A stretch of DNA of 64,000 nucleotides. It comes from Pontibacter lucknowensis. Lineage in GTDB: Bacteria; Bacteroidota; Bacteroidia; Cytophagales; Hymenobacteraceae. Numbering within the stretch: the stretch's first letter is position 1; each line of letters starts with the position of its first letter. The stretch is from NCBI RefSeq assembly GCF_900156415.1, contig NZ_FTNM01000006.1:124001-188000 (forward strand). Reading direction: 5' to 3'. Below the pieces are notes generated by a model. It saw only the letters and a program-made list of their open reading frames with translations. It ran no database searches and was not told the origin of the DNA. Shown here in pieces: positions 8,285 through 15,582 of this stretch. A program made the translations under genes and the position numbers.

Positions 8285-9268
8285 TTATTCTTTAAGCCAC
8301 TCGATAGCACGTCGAACAGCCTCATCATCTGGTAAAGTCTCGTCTGGGTATACCTGCTTACCGTATGTGGTCTGATTTCGATCAGCGAATAATGCCCGGG
8401 CTAAATTTAATGTTGAACCGTCCGACAATCGATACCCTTTCAATTCAGTAGACGCACCACAACTCGGACTTCCAAAGCTGCGGGCATTAGGTCTTCCTAT
8501 AAAAGATATAAATACTATCTCACCCGAACTAGCTACAGCCCCATCAACCAGTACAGCCACTTTAGGATTAGGTTTTTTTAAACTATAAGACTTATCCATG
8601 TACACCATCCCTCCAGGACTGTTGCCAACCGAACAAACGGAGAGTCTGCCTATACTTTCATCATATCTCCAGCACTTACGCACATCGTATGTATCGATAA
8701 AATACCCCGCTATGCCTGATCCTAATACTGGTCCTACTCCTAACATCATTGGAGCCATGTTACCACCGTTATTACCTCTCAAGTCCACTATCCATCCTTT
8801 CAATTCTCTTTTGTCGGCGGCCTCAATAATTTCGTGAGCAGCTGTAGCATAGGCCATTACCATCGACTCATTAGTTCCTGCAAAGCTGTCAATTTTAAGG
8901 TACCCGATTTCCTCATCTTCTGGTACTGCCGTGGGATAAGTTCTCTTGCACCCCTTTCCCGGAGTATAAATTTGTTTCCCGGTAGTACTTACATAAACAC
9001 TATGAGATTCCTGAAGTAAAGTTAAAGCAAGCTCAATGGCAGGATACGTTTCTTCTATCGTCGTAGCGTCCTTCGCCTTCTCTTTGACCCGGCGTTCAAA
9101 ATCCACCCAATCTATTTGATGCCGGTAAACTGCTTCTCTTTTAACTAAATTAATGATTTCCTCTACATGTAGTTGAGGGATATCTTTTCTGACAAAAACA
9201 TCCTCTTCTTTCTTACAAGCGAATAAACTGAGAGACAGGAGAATGATCAGAATCCGGTGAAGTCGCAT
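8285..9268 (-). CDS. S41-family peptidase, predicted lipoprotein
   Basis: A 327-residue carboxyl-terminal-processing-type serine protease. Residues 1-17 form a lipoprotein signal with Cys18 after LSLFA, so the mature protein is lipid-anchored in the envelope. The S41 core is recognisable from GYLKIDSF, WIVDLRGNNGGNMAPM (about 159-174) and VLVDGAVASSGEIV, where the Ser in ASSGE (about 247-248) is the expected nucleophile. A PDZ domain, common in CtpA-type enzymes, is not evident, so this resembles the shorter S41 proteins found in Bacteroidota. It is the first gene of a two-gene unit with the downstream reductase. Confidence 0.88.
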   Translation of the reverse strand: MRLHRILIILLSLSLFACKKEEDVFVRKDIPQLHVEEIINLVKREAVYRHQIDWVDFERRVKEKAKDATTIEETYPAIELALTLLQESHSVYVSTTGKQIYTPGKGCKRTYPTAVPEDEEIGYLKIDSFAGTNESMVMAYATAAHEIIEAADKRELKGWIVDLRGNNGGNMAPMMLGVGPVLGSGIAGYFIDTYDVRKCWRYDESIGRLSVCSVGNSPGGMVYMDKSYSLKKPNPKVAVLVDGAVASSGEIVFISFIGRPNARSFGSPSCGASTELKGYRLSDGSTLNLARALFADRNQTTYGKQVYPDETLPDDEAVRRAIEWLKE

Positions 9269-9334
9269 GGCGGGAGTTAGTACGTTTTTGTGATATCCTT
9301 AATTAGTATTTCAATATATTAGAATTTCTTGATA

Positions 9335-9370
9335 AAACAAAAAGGCCCCGGATCTCTCCGGGGCCTTTCA
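9335..9370 (-). terminator. Terminator of rpsA
   Basis: Perfect 11-bp stem AAAGGCCCCGG / CCGGGGCCTTT with a 6-base loop, followed on the minus strand by TTTTTGTTTT. It ends 20 bases beyond the rpsA stop codon. Confidence 0.9.
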
Positions 9371-9389
9371 TTATAGGACAAGCTTAGTA

Positions 9390-11276
9390 CTAAGCGTTGT
9401 TCTCTTCTTCAGCAGACTCGTCGTCAGAACCTTTTGCCTTTTTAGCGGCAGCAGCTTCTAACTTTTTAACGCCAGCTTCTTTTTCATTCTCCAGCATCTG
9501 CTCTTTCAGGGCAGAAAGTGCGTCCAGGTCACCCAGGGTAGACTTGTTCTCAGCTTCTTTCTGAACTTTTGGAGCTTTCTCCTTCTTCTCACCGCCGGCA
9601 GCAGGTGCAGCTTTCTTAGTGGCCTTCGCGATACGTGCGTTGTCAGCCTCAGAGTAAGTAGCAGTGTGCGACAGGATGATCTTACGGTCGTCCTTAGAGA
9701 ATTCAGTTACACGGAAGTCAAGGCTTTCACCTGCTTCTACCTGAGAACCGTCTTCTTTCTGCAGACCTTTAGGGAATGAGAAACCTTCGATGCCGTATGG
9801 CAGCTCCAGTGTAGCGCCTCTGTCTGATTTCTCAAGTACAGTAGCTTTGTGTACTGAACCTACGTTGAATACAGACTCGAACGTATCCCAAGGGTTCTCC
9901 TCCAACTGCTTGTGACCAAGAGCAAGTCTTCTGTTAGCTACGTCCAGCTCCAGAACAACTACGTCAAGGTTCTCACCAACTTTCACGAACTCAGATGGGT
10001 GCTTGATCTTCTTAGTCCAGGACAGGTCAGATACGTGTACCAGACCGTCTACGCCTTCTTCCAGCTCCAGGAACAGACCGAAGTTAGTCAGGTTACGAAC
10101 TACGCCAGTGTGCTTGGTGCCAACTGCATATTTCGTGATAACATCCTCCTTAGTCCATGGATCTTCAGTAAGCTGCTTGATACCAAGAGACATTTTGCGC
10201 TCTTCGCGGTCAAGTGTCAATACAACTGCTTCAACCTCGTCGCCTTGCTTAATGAAGTCTTGTGGGTTGCGCAGGTGCTGTGACCATGACATTTCAGAAA
10301 CGTGGATCAGACCTTCAACGCCTGGCATCAGCTCAAGGAATGCGCCGTAGTCAGCCACGTTAACGATCTTGCCTTTAACTCTTGAACCAACTTCAATTTC
10401 AGCTGGCAGAGCATCCCATGGGTGCGGAGTAAGCTGCTTCATGCCAAGAGAGATACGCTTCTTGTCATCGTCGAAGTCAAGCACTACCACGTTCACCTTC
10501 TGGTCAAGGTTCAATACTTCTTCTGGGTGGTTAATACGTCCCCAAGAGATATCTGTGATGTGAAGCAGACCGTCTACGCCACCAAGGTCGATGAACACAC
10601 CGAAGTTTGTCATGTTCTTGATAACGCCTTCCAGAACCTGACCTTTCTCCAGGTTGTTCAGGATAGCGGCACGCTGTTGCTCCAGGTCTTTCTCGATAAG
10701 CACTTTGTGAGATACAACCACGTTGTCGAAAGCGGCGTTGATTTTCACAACTTTCACTTCCATCTTCTTACCAACGAACACGTCGAAGTCACGGATCGGC
10801 TTCACGTCGATCTGAGAACCTGGCAAGAAGGCTTCAACACCGTAGAGGTCCATGATCAGACCACCTTTGGTTCTTCTCTTCACTACACCCTCCAGAACGT
10901 TGTCGTTCTCAAGTGCGTCATAGATCTTAGCCCAGGCAGATACAATCTTCGCTTTCTTGCGGGAAAGGATCAGCTGACCGTTCGGGTCTTCCTGGTCTTC
11001 GATGAATACTTCAACCTCGTCACCAACTTTCAGTTCAGGAAGATCTCTGAATTCTGAAACTGGCACCAGGCCGTCAGATTTGAAACCGATGTTCAGGATC
11101 ACGTCACGATCAGTGATACCTACCACGATTCCTTTAACAACCTCCTGCTCCTGTACGGTAGTCAGGGTGTCGTCATACATTTTTTCCATTTCAGCGCGCT
11201 CTTCTTTGCTGTAGCCGCCACCGAAACCTTGAGACTCAAACTTGTCCCAATCGAAATTTTCTGGAGAATTACTCAT
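9390..11276 (-). CDS. rpsA: 30S ribosomal protein S1
   Basis: S1 binds mRNA on the 30S subunit and helps unfold leaders during initiation. The 628-residue product has six S1/OB-fold repeats at about 50-120, 135-205, 215-290, 300-375, 388-460 and 475-545, each with the typical GxVKxxxxxGxFxxL pattern (for example KNMTNFGVFIDLGGVDGLLHITDISW in the third). The last repeat is more diverged. A Lys/Ala/Glu-rich tail follows, including a run AAAAKKAKGSDDESAEEEN at the end. In Bacteroidota, where Shine-Dalgarno sequences are weak, S1 is especially important. The gene is monocistronic with an upstream candidate promoter and a strong terminator. Confidence 0.97.
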   Translation of the reverse strand: MSNSPENFDWDKFESQGFGGGYSKEERAEMEKMYDDTLTTVQEQEVVKGIVVGITDRDVILNIGFKSDGLVPVSEFRDLPELKVGDEVEVFIEDQEDPNGQLILSRKKAKIVSAWAKIYDALENDNVLEGVVKRRTKGGLIMDLYGVEAFLPGSQIDVKPIRDFDVFVGKKMEVKVVKINAAFDNVVVSHKVLIEKDLEQQRAAILNNLEKGQVLEGVIKNMTNFGVFIDLGGVDGLLHITDISWGRINHPEEVLNLDQKVNVVVLDFDDDKKRISLGMKQLTPHPWDALPAEIEVGSRVKGKIVNVADYGAFLELMPGVEGLIHVSEMSWSQHLRNPQDFIKQGDEVEAVVLTLDREERKMSLGIKQLTEDPWTKEDVITKYAVGTKHTGVVRNLTNFGLFLELEEGVDGLVHVSDLSWTKKIKHPSEFVKVGENLDVVVLELDVANRRLALGHKQLEENPWDTFESVFNVGSVHKATVLEKSDRGATLELPYGIEGFSFPKGLQKEDGSQVEAGESLDFRVTEFSKDDRKIILSHTATYSEADNARIAKATKKAAPAAGGEKKEKAPKVQKEAENKSTLGDLDALSALKEQMLENEKEAGVKKLEAAAAKKAKGSDDESAEEENNA

Positions 11277-11821
11277 AATGTTTTACTGCTCTGGAGAAGC
11301 CACCGACTTAGAGCAATAGGCCGGTTTGGTTTGGTTTTACATTTCTCCGAACGCGGTGCCGGAGCCATTCACTCGAATGAAGGGGCAAAAGTAAGGAATA
11401 CTTAGAAATAATGCTAGTATATAGAAGAGATTTCGCAAAAGAAATAACAGGTATAAGTACCTGATACAGAAGGCACATATCTAGTCATCAACCTCATTAC
11501 CTACCCGCCGCAACAGCAGGTATAGCCATTCCCCTTATCAGCTTTCCAGCCATTCCGCTCTTTTGTCAATTTAACTAAACCAAGACATACGATGACTTAG
11601 CTGCAGGTATAGGCTATCTTAGTACTTCCTTCTTGGCAGGTATACAGAACAGTAAAAACAGCCGGAAGCCCCATTATTCCAGAGGGAAAATCATCCTGAT
11701 CAAGCAGAAGCATGCAGCACAATTTATCAACTTCAACTTATCATACAGACATCATCACAGCACGACCTGATAAATAATAACTTACCAATTGTAAACTAAA
11801 TATATTAGCAACCATATATTA
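11277..11821. other. Intergenic region upstream of rpsA
   Basis: About 545 bases with no credible gene. The rpsA-proximal part holds the probable promoter and a leader of roughly 100 bases. The distal part is AT-rich and contains at least four copies of the GGTATA word within about 200 bases (near 11450, 11520, 11605, 11639), a local concentration of the window-wide motif. Confidence 0.6.
11386..11393 (-). promoter_or_regulatory. Candidate -7 box for rpsA
   Basis: Reads TACTTTTG on the minus strand, an exact match to TAnnTTTG. It lies 110 bases upstream of the rpsA start, implying an untranslated leader of about 100 bases. S1 genes are often autoregulated through such leaders; here that is only a possibility. 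Confidence 0.5.
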
Positions 11822-12334
11822 CTACTTCTTGGCTATTTTCAGGTAGATCTGCCAGTCCTCATTAAAGTCGTTCAGGTGCTGTTGCAGGAAGGTATAGAGA
11901 GAGGGTCGGGAGGGGTGACGGTATAGCTTGAGGCCGGCTTCTTCGGGGGTTCGGTCGCCTTTGCGGGAATTACACCTGGAACAGGCCGTGACGATATTCT
12001 GCCAGCTGGTCTCTCCTCCCCTGGAGCGTGGCAAGAGGTGGTCCAGGGTCAGGTTACGGGAAGTACCGCAGTACTGGCAAAGGAAGTTGTCGCGACGCAG
12101 CACATTGTGCCTGCTGAGGGCTATACCGTAGTATGGCACCTTAACGTAGCGCTGCAGCCGGATAACAGAAGGAACAGGATAAGAAGTGCTGACCGTGCGC
12201 AAAACAGCGCCATTGGCTTTGGAAATAAGCTCTGCTTTTTCGAGATAGACAAGCAAAAAAGCCTTGGTCACCGTGCAGACGGCGATTGCGCTGAAGTCCT
12301 GGTTCAATATCAGCACTTTGTCTCTCATGGCCAT
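11822..12334 (-). CDS. HNH endonuclease-family protein
   Basis: A 170-residue protein with a C-terminal HNH nuclease domain: the zinc ligands are CQYCG (Cys86, Cys89) and CSRCN (Cys118, Cys121), and the catalytic region is LDHLLPRSRGGETSWQNIV with the Asp-His pair at about 98-99. The N-terminus MRDKVLILNQDFSAIAVCTVTKAF is the standard opening of a widespread bacterial HNH family that is usually chromosomal and not tied to phage or restriction systems. Its biological role is unknown. Start could be Met1 or Met3. It has the gene to itself, with the NlpC/P60 gene upstream on the same strand 77 bases away. Confidence 0.9.
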   Translation of the reverse strand: MAMRDKVLILNQDFSAIAVCTVTKAFLLVYLEKAELISKANGAVLRTVSTSYPVPSVIRLQRYVKVPYYGIALSRHNVLRRDNFLCQYCGTSRNLTLDHLLPRSRGGETSWQNIVTACSRCNSRKGDRTPEEAGLKLYRHPSRPSLYTFLQQHLNDFNEDWQIYLKIAKK

Positions 12335-12411
12335 TCTTTGAACTTTTGCTATAGCTTCTACGAGAATTAACCAACTCGTTATAGCCTAAGTTCAAAGAAA
12401 AATGCTGAGAA

Positions 12412-13188
12412 TCAGGAAAAAATGCGCTTGATGATACGTAGTTTATGGGAGTAGCGCTTGCGCTCGGCATTGTAAATGCCATTGTGGTCGAGGGTGTCAA
12501 TTCGGATCTCGCCATGGGCATGCATGATCTGCTGCCCTTCCAGCATGATGCCCACATGCGTAATACGACCTTCTTCGTTGGCGAAATAAGCCAGATCGCC
12601 TGGTTGAGTCTGCGTAGCAAAGTGCACTTCATCTCCTACTGCCACCTGCTGACTTGCGTCACGGGGCAATTGATAACCACAAAGGCCGTATACCTGCTGC
12701 GTAAAGCCCGAACAGTCGATCCCGAACATAGACTTACCACCCCACAGATAGGGCGCTTTCAGGAAGCCCATGGCCAATTTGGCAAGCTGAACCGTTGTAA
12801 CCGGCACGGCAGGGTTCGTGGCTCGTCCGCTGTACTGATAGCTTTGGCCATCAATACGCAGGCTCATGCCGTCAAAAAAGGGCAGGTAAGCCCCTATACC
12901 TACCGGAATACGCATATCAGCACTGCTCACCACCTGCACGATATCGAGCGCACGCGGATGCTGCGCTGCCTGCCACTCCTGGTAATAACCCGCTGACACA
13001 GGCATATACTGCTTAAGATCGATCCATCCGGTATATCCATCCGAAGCCAGCTTCACCTGCACCCAGTTTCCTTGCTTGCTGAGCACCTCCAGACACTCCC
13101 CAAAGAGTACCTGGGTCACCATTTCCGCTTTATCAGATGGCTCAGCGCGCATCGGCACCAGACTGAGCATGCATATTCCGTAGTCCAT
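12412..13188 (-). CDS. NlpC/P60-family cysteine peptidase with SH3 domain
   Basis: A 258-residue cell-wall peptide hydrolase. The N-terminal half has bacterial SH3-like segments (ECLEVLSKQGNWVQVKLASDGYTGWI). The NlpC/P60 catalytic domain spans about 140-258 with Cys159 in GIDCSGF, His211 in ITHVGI and a third polar residue near HAHGEI. There is no signal peptide, so it probably works in the cytoplasm on recycled muropeptides, like gamma-D-glutamyl-diamino-acid endopeptidases (YkfC type); this location is inferred. It is separated from smpB by a repeat-bearing spacer. Confidence 0.92.
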   Translation of the reverse strand: MDYGICMLSLVPMRAEPSDKAEMVTQVLFGECLEVLSKQGNWVQVKLASDGYTGWIDLKQYMPVSAGYYQEWQAAQHPRALDIVQVVSSADMRIPVGIGAYLPFFDGMSLRIDGQSYQYSGRATNPAVPVTTVQLAKLAMGFLKAPYLWGGKSMFGIDCSGFTQQVYGLCGYQLPRDASQQVAVGDEVHFATQTQPGDLAYFANEEGRITHVGIMLEGQQIMHAHGEIRIDTLDHNGIYNAERKRYSHKLRIIKRIFS

Positions 13189-13192
13189 TTTT

Positions 13193-13405
13193 GAGTTAGT
13201 AATTGAGTGAGTGAGTTAGTGATTTTTGCAATAGTGATTAAGTGATTTACTGCGATTCGATGGTGAATATGTCAATGTATCTCCCGGTTTGAGGATGTGA
13301 GTAAACTCCCTTCACGTATAAAAACATGCAGTGCGCTTCCACTTACACCTTACCTCAAACGCAAATAATCGCTCATTCACTAACGCACTTAATCACTAAA
13401 TCCCT
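13193..13405. repeat. Inverted AGTGA-rich repeat pair filling the spacer
   Basis: The left end (about 13193-13250) carries tandem-like TGAGTTAGTGA/TAGTGATTAAGTG words, and the right end (about 13368-13405) carries the reverse complement (CATTCACTAACG, CACTTAATCACTA). TAGTGATTAAGTG is present exactly in both orientations, so the spacer could fold into a long imperfect hairpin or represent a small non-autonomous element. A related block lies at 14276-14314. Confidence 0.55.
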
Positions 13406-13878
13406 TAAAACCCGCTTCGGTCAAGTTCGCGTTTTATATCCTTTGCTTTGATGTCTTCCCGCTTGTCGTGCAGCTTCTTACCGCGTGCCAGTGCAACCTC
13501 TACTTTAGCAAAGCCGCGCTCGCTGATGAACATCCGGGTAGGGATAATCGTCACCCCCTGCTCCTGCACACCCTTCTCCAGTCGCTTTAGCTCGCTCTTG
13601 TTGACAAGCAGCTTGCGTACCCGCATGGGTTCGTGGTTGTAGTGCGTACCCTCGGTATAGGTGGAGATGTGCACGTTGTGCAGGTACAGCTCGCCATTAT
13701 GCAGCACACAGTAACCGTCCTGCAGGTTCACCTTGCCCTCCCGGATCGATTTGATCTCTGTTCCTTTGAGTATGATACCAGCTGTGTACTTGTCCAGGAA
13801 CTGGAACTCAAAAGAAGCTCTGCGATTCTGGATGTTGACGTGCTTCTTGATTCTGTCTTTATCTTTTGCTTTCGTCAT
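13405..13878 (-). CDS. smpB: SsrA-binding protein
   Basis: SmpB binds tmRNA and brings it to stalled ribosomes for trans-translation. The 157-residue product has the expected core: NRRASFEFQFLDKYTAGIILKGTEIKSIREGKVNL, then LYLHNVHISTY, RKLLVNKSELKRLEKGVQEQG and VEVALARGKKLHDKREDIKAKD, with the basic C-terminal tail that reads into the mRNA channel. The start codon follows the stop of the upstream thioesterase gene by one base, so the two are co-transcribed. The tmRNA gene (ssrA) is not in this window. Confidence 0.97.
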   Translation of the reverse strand: MTKAKDKDRIKKHVNIQNRRASFEFQFLDKYTAGIILKGTEIKSIREGKVNLQDGYCVLHNGELYLHNVHISTYTEGTHYNHEPMRVRKLLVNKSELKRLEKGVQEQGVTIIPTRMFISERGFAKVEVALARGKKLHDKREDIKAKDIKRELDRSGF

Positions 13879-13879
13879 G

Positions 13880-14272
13880 CTAATTTATTGGAGCCAGCAC
13901 CCTGGCCAGTTTCTCTTTCTTTAAAATCTTCTGCCCGGTCTCCCCATCTGCCACCAGCCTGTCCCCCACCCGGGCCTCAAAGCTACAAATCACATTGTTA
14001 CCTTCCTGCGATCTCAGGTGAGCGACTATCTCTATTACTTCGCCCTCGAAAGCCGGACTTTTATGATTGATAGTCAGAAATGTACCTATCCCTTCTTCAT
14101 CCTCTCCTTTCATCTCCAACACAAACAAGCGCCCTGCCCACTCAGCCGCCTGCGCCAGCGAAAAGGTGCTGCAAACTGCATGCACCAGCCCATCATCAAA
14201 ACGGGCAAAGTCCGCCTCTGTTACCGTTTTGCGGTATACCTTGCTATCGCCGGTTTGGAAGGGGTTTTTCAT
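13880..14272 (-). CDS. Hotdog-fold thioesterase-like protein
   Basis: A 130-residue single-domain protein resembling the hotdog thioesterase family related to fluoroacetyl-CoA thioesterase FlK. Supporting stretches are VTEADFARFDDGLVHAVCSTFSLAQAAEWAGRLF, EGIGTFLTINHKSPAFEGEVIEI and the terminal basic KKEKLARVLAP. The Ser-Thr, His and Glu-like positions typical of FlK-type enzymes cannot be assigned with certainty. It is the first gene of a unit with smpB; I see no functional link between the two. A CoA-thioester hydrolase or a binding protein are both possible. Confidence 0.75.
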   Translation of the reverse strand: MKNPFQTGDSKVYRKTVTEADFARFDDGLVHAVCSTFSLAQAAEWAGRLFVLEMKGEDEEGIGTFLTINHKSPAFEGEVIEIVAHLRSQEGNNVICSFEARVGDRLVADGETGQKILKKEKLARVLAPIN

Positions 14273-14275
14273 TTT

Positions 14276-14571
14276 TGATTGAGTGATTGAGTGAGTTAGT
14301 GAATGAGTGATTGTTAAATGGTTGATGGTTGAGTGTTGTCTGAATCAGGATTTTCAGGATGAAAGGATTAACAGGATTCCCTCAAACGGTTGTTCTTCTA
14401 TATCAATTCTGTAAATCTAAGAGCCCTGTAAATCCGTGGGAATATGGCCCCTCTTTAATCCTGAAAATCCTGATCCTGACAAGCTATACCAGTGCGAGAC
14501 TTGGATAAGTCGCGACCTGTCTCTACAAGTAACACCTCCTCAACTCTCAAACTCTCAAACTCTTAAACTCC
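14276..14571. other. Spacer between tsaD and the thioesterase gene, rich in repeats
   Basis: About 300 bases without a gene. It starts with AGTGA-type simple repeats (14276-14314, TGAGTGATTGAGTGAGTTAG), continues with an inverted repeat (14344-14474), and ends with TCTCAAACTC repeats near 14540-14570. Such spacers are common around repeat-rich Bacteroidota genes. Confidence 0.6.
14344..14474. repeat. Inverted repeat of an AATCCTGAAAATCCTG-type element
   Basis: The 17-mer at 14344-14360 (ATCAGGATTTTCAGGAT) is the exact reverse complement of 14458-14474, with about 97 bases between them. The left arm continues into GTCTGAATCAGG and GGATTAACAGGATT. I recognise this word family as a dispersed intergenic repeat in many Bacteroidota and other genomes; that is recall and was not checked here. 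Confidence 0.65.
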
Positions 14572-15579
14572 CTAAAACTTCATCCTCGGTTCCGGGCTCA
14601 CGTACTGGTCCGCAAAGTCGCCTTTAAGATATTGATAATGAGCTGTTATAGCAATCATACCTGCATTATCGGTACAATACTGAAAAGCCGGGATATATAC
14701 GTTCCAGTCGTACTTTTTGGCGTAGTCCTGCAGGGCCTGGCGAAGCCCTGAGTTGGCAGACACGCCACCGGCGATCGCTACTTCTTTTATGCCCAGGTCC
14801 TTTGCAGCCAGCACCACTTTCTTCAGCAGGGTCTTGATCAGAGTATACTGTACGCTGGCGCAAATATCAGCCAGGTTCTCCTGTACGAAGTTCGGGTTGT
14901 CTTTCGTTTTATCTTTAAGGAAGTAGAGCACCGAGGTCTTGATACCGCTGAACGAAAAGTCGTAGCCGGGCATGTTGCCTACCGGGAACTCGAAGGCCTT
15001 TGGGTTACCCTGTGCCGCTGTCTTGTCAAGCATGGGTCCGCCAGGGTATGGCAGGCCAAGCATTTTAGCGGTCTTGTCAAAGGCCTCCCCTACAGCGTCG
15101 TCCGTGGTCTGGCCTATGATCTCCATGTCCAGGTGGTCTTTTACGAGCACAACCTGGGTGTGGCCGCCGCTCACAGTCAGGCAAAGGAACGGAAAGTTGG
15201 GTTTTGGGTCATCGATAAAGTGCGCCAGGATGTGTGCCTGCATGTGGTTTACATCAATAAGCGGAATGTTGAGGCCCAGCGCAAACGACTTGGCAAAAGA
15301 GCTGCCTACCAGTAAAGCACCCAGCAAGCCCGGGCCGCGGGTAAAAGCCACTGCATTTAAGTCAGTTTTGTTTACATTTGCTGTACTCAAGGCCTGCTGT
15401 ACAACCGGAATAATGTTCTGTTGGTGTGCTCGCGACGCAAGCTCCGGCACAACACCGCCGTATTTTTCGTGAACAGCCTGAGTAGCAATAACATTTGACA
15501 AAACCTTGCCACCACGTATAACCGCAGCAGAGGTTTCGTCGCACGAAGATTCAATTGCTAATATTGTAGGTTCAGTCAT
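14572..15579 (-). CDS. tsaD: tRNA N6-adenosine threonylcarbamoyltransferase
   Basis: TsaD transfers the threonylcarbamoyl group to A37 of ANN-decoding tRNAs (t6A), an essential modification. The 335-residue product has the nucleotide-binding start ILAIESSCDETSAAV (residues 7-20), the metal-binding HMQAH with His112 and His116, and SGGHTQVVLV, GEAFDKTAKMLGLPYPGG and AIAGGVSANSGLR of the ASKHA fold. The start codon lies three bases from the start of the divergent tamB gene, so promoter elements of each gene must sit inside the other. Partner genes tsaB and tsaE are not in the window. Confidence 0.97.
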   Translation of the reverse strand: MTEPTILAIESSCDETSAAVIRGGKVLSNVIATQAVHEKYGGVVPELASRAHQQNIIPVVQQALSTANVNKTDLNAVAFTRGPGLLGALLVGSSFAKSFALGLNIPLIDVNHMQAHILAHFIDDPKPNFPFLCLTVSGGHTQVVLVKDHLDMEIIGQTTDDAVGEAFDKTAKMLGLPYPGGPMLDKTAAQGNPKAFEFPVGNMPGYDFSFSGIKTSVLYFLKDKTKDNPNFVQENLADICASVQYTLIKTLLKKVVLAAKDLGIKEVAIAGGVSANSGLRQALQDYAKKYDWNVYIPAFQYCTDNAGMIAITAHYQYLKGDFADQYVSPEPRMKF

Positions 15580-15582
15580 CTT

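Noticed and set aside
10422-11057. Open frame of 211 codons opposite rpsA
   Set aside because: Antisense to the S1 repeats; the repeats produce repeated shadow frames.
13193-14480. CRISPR array
   Set aside because: The repeats are short, irregularly spaced and inverted, with no unique spacers of constant length.
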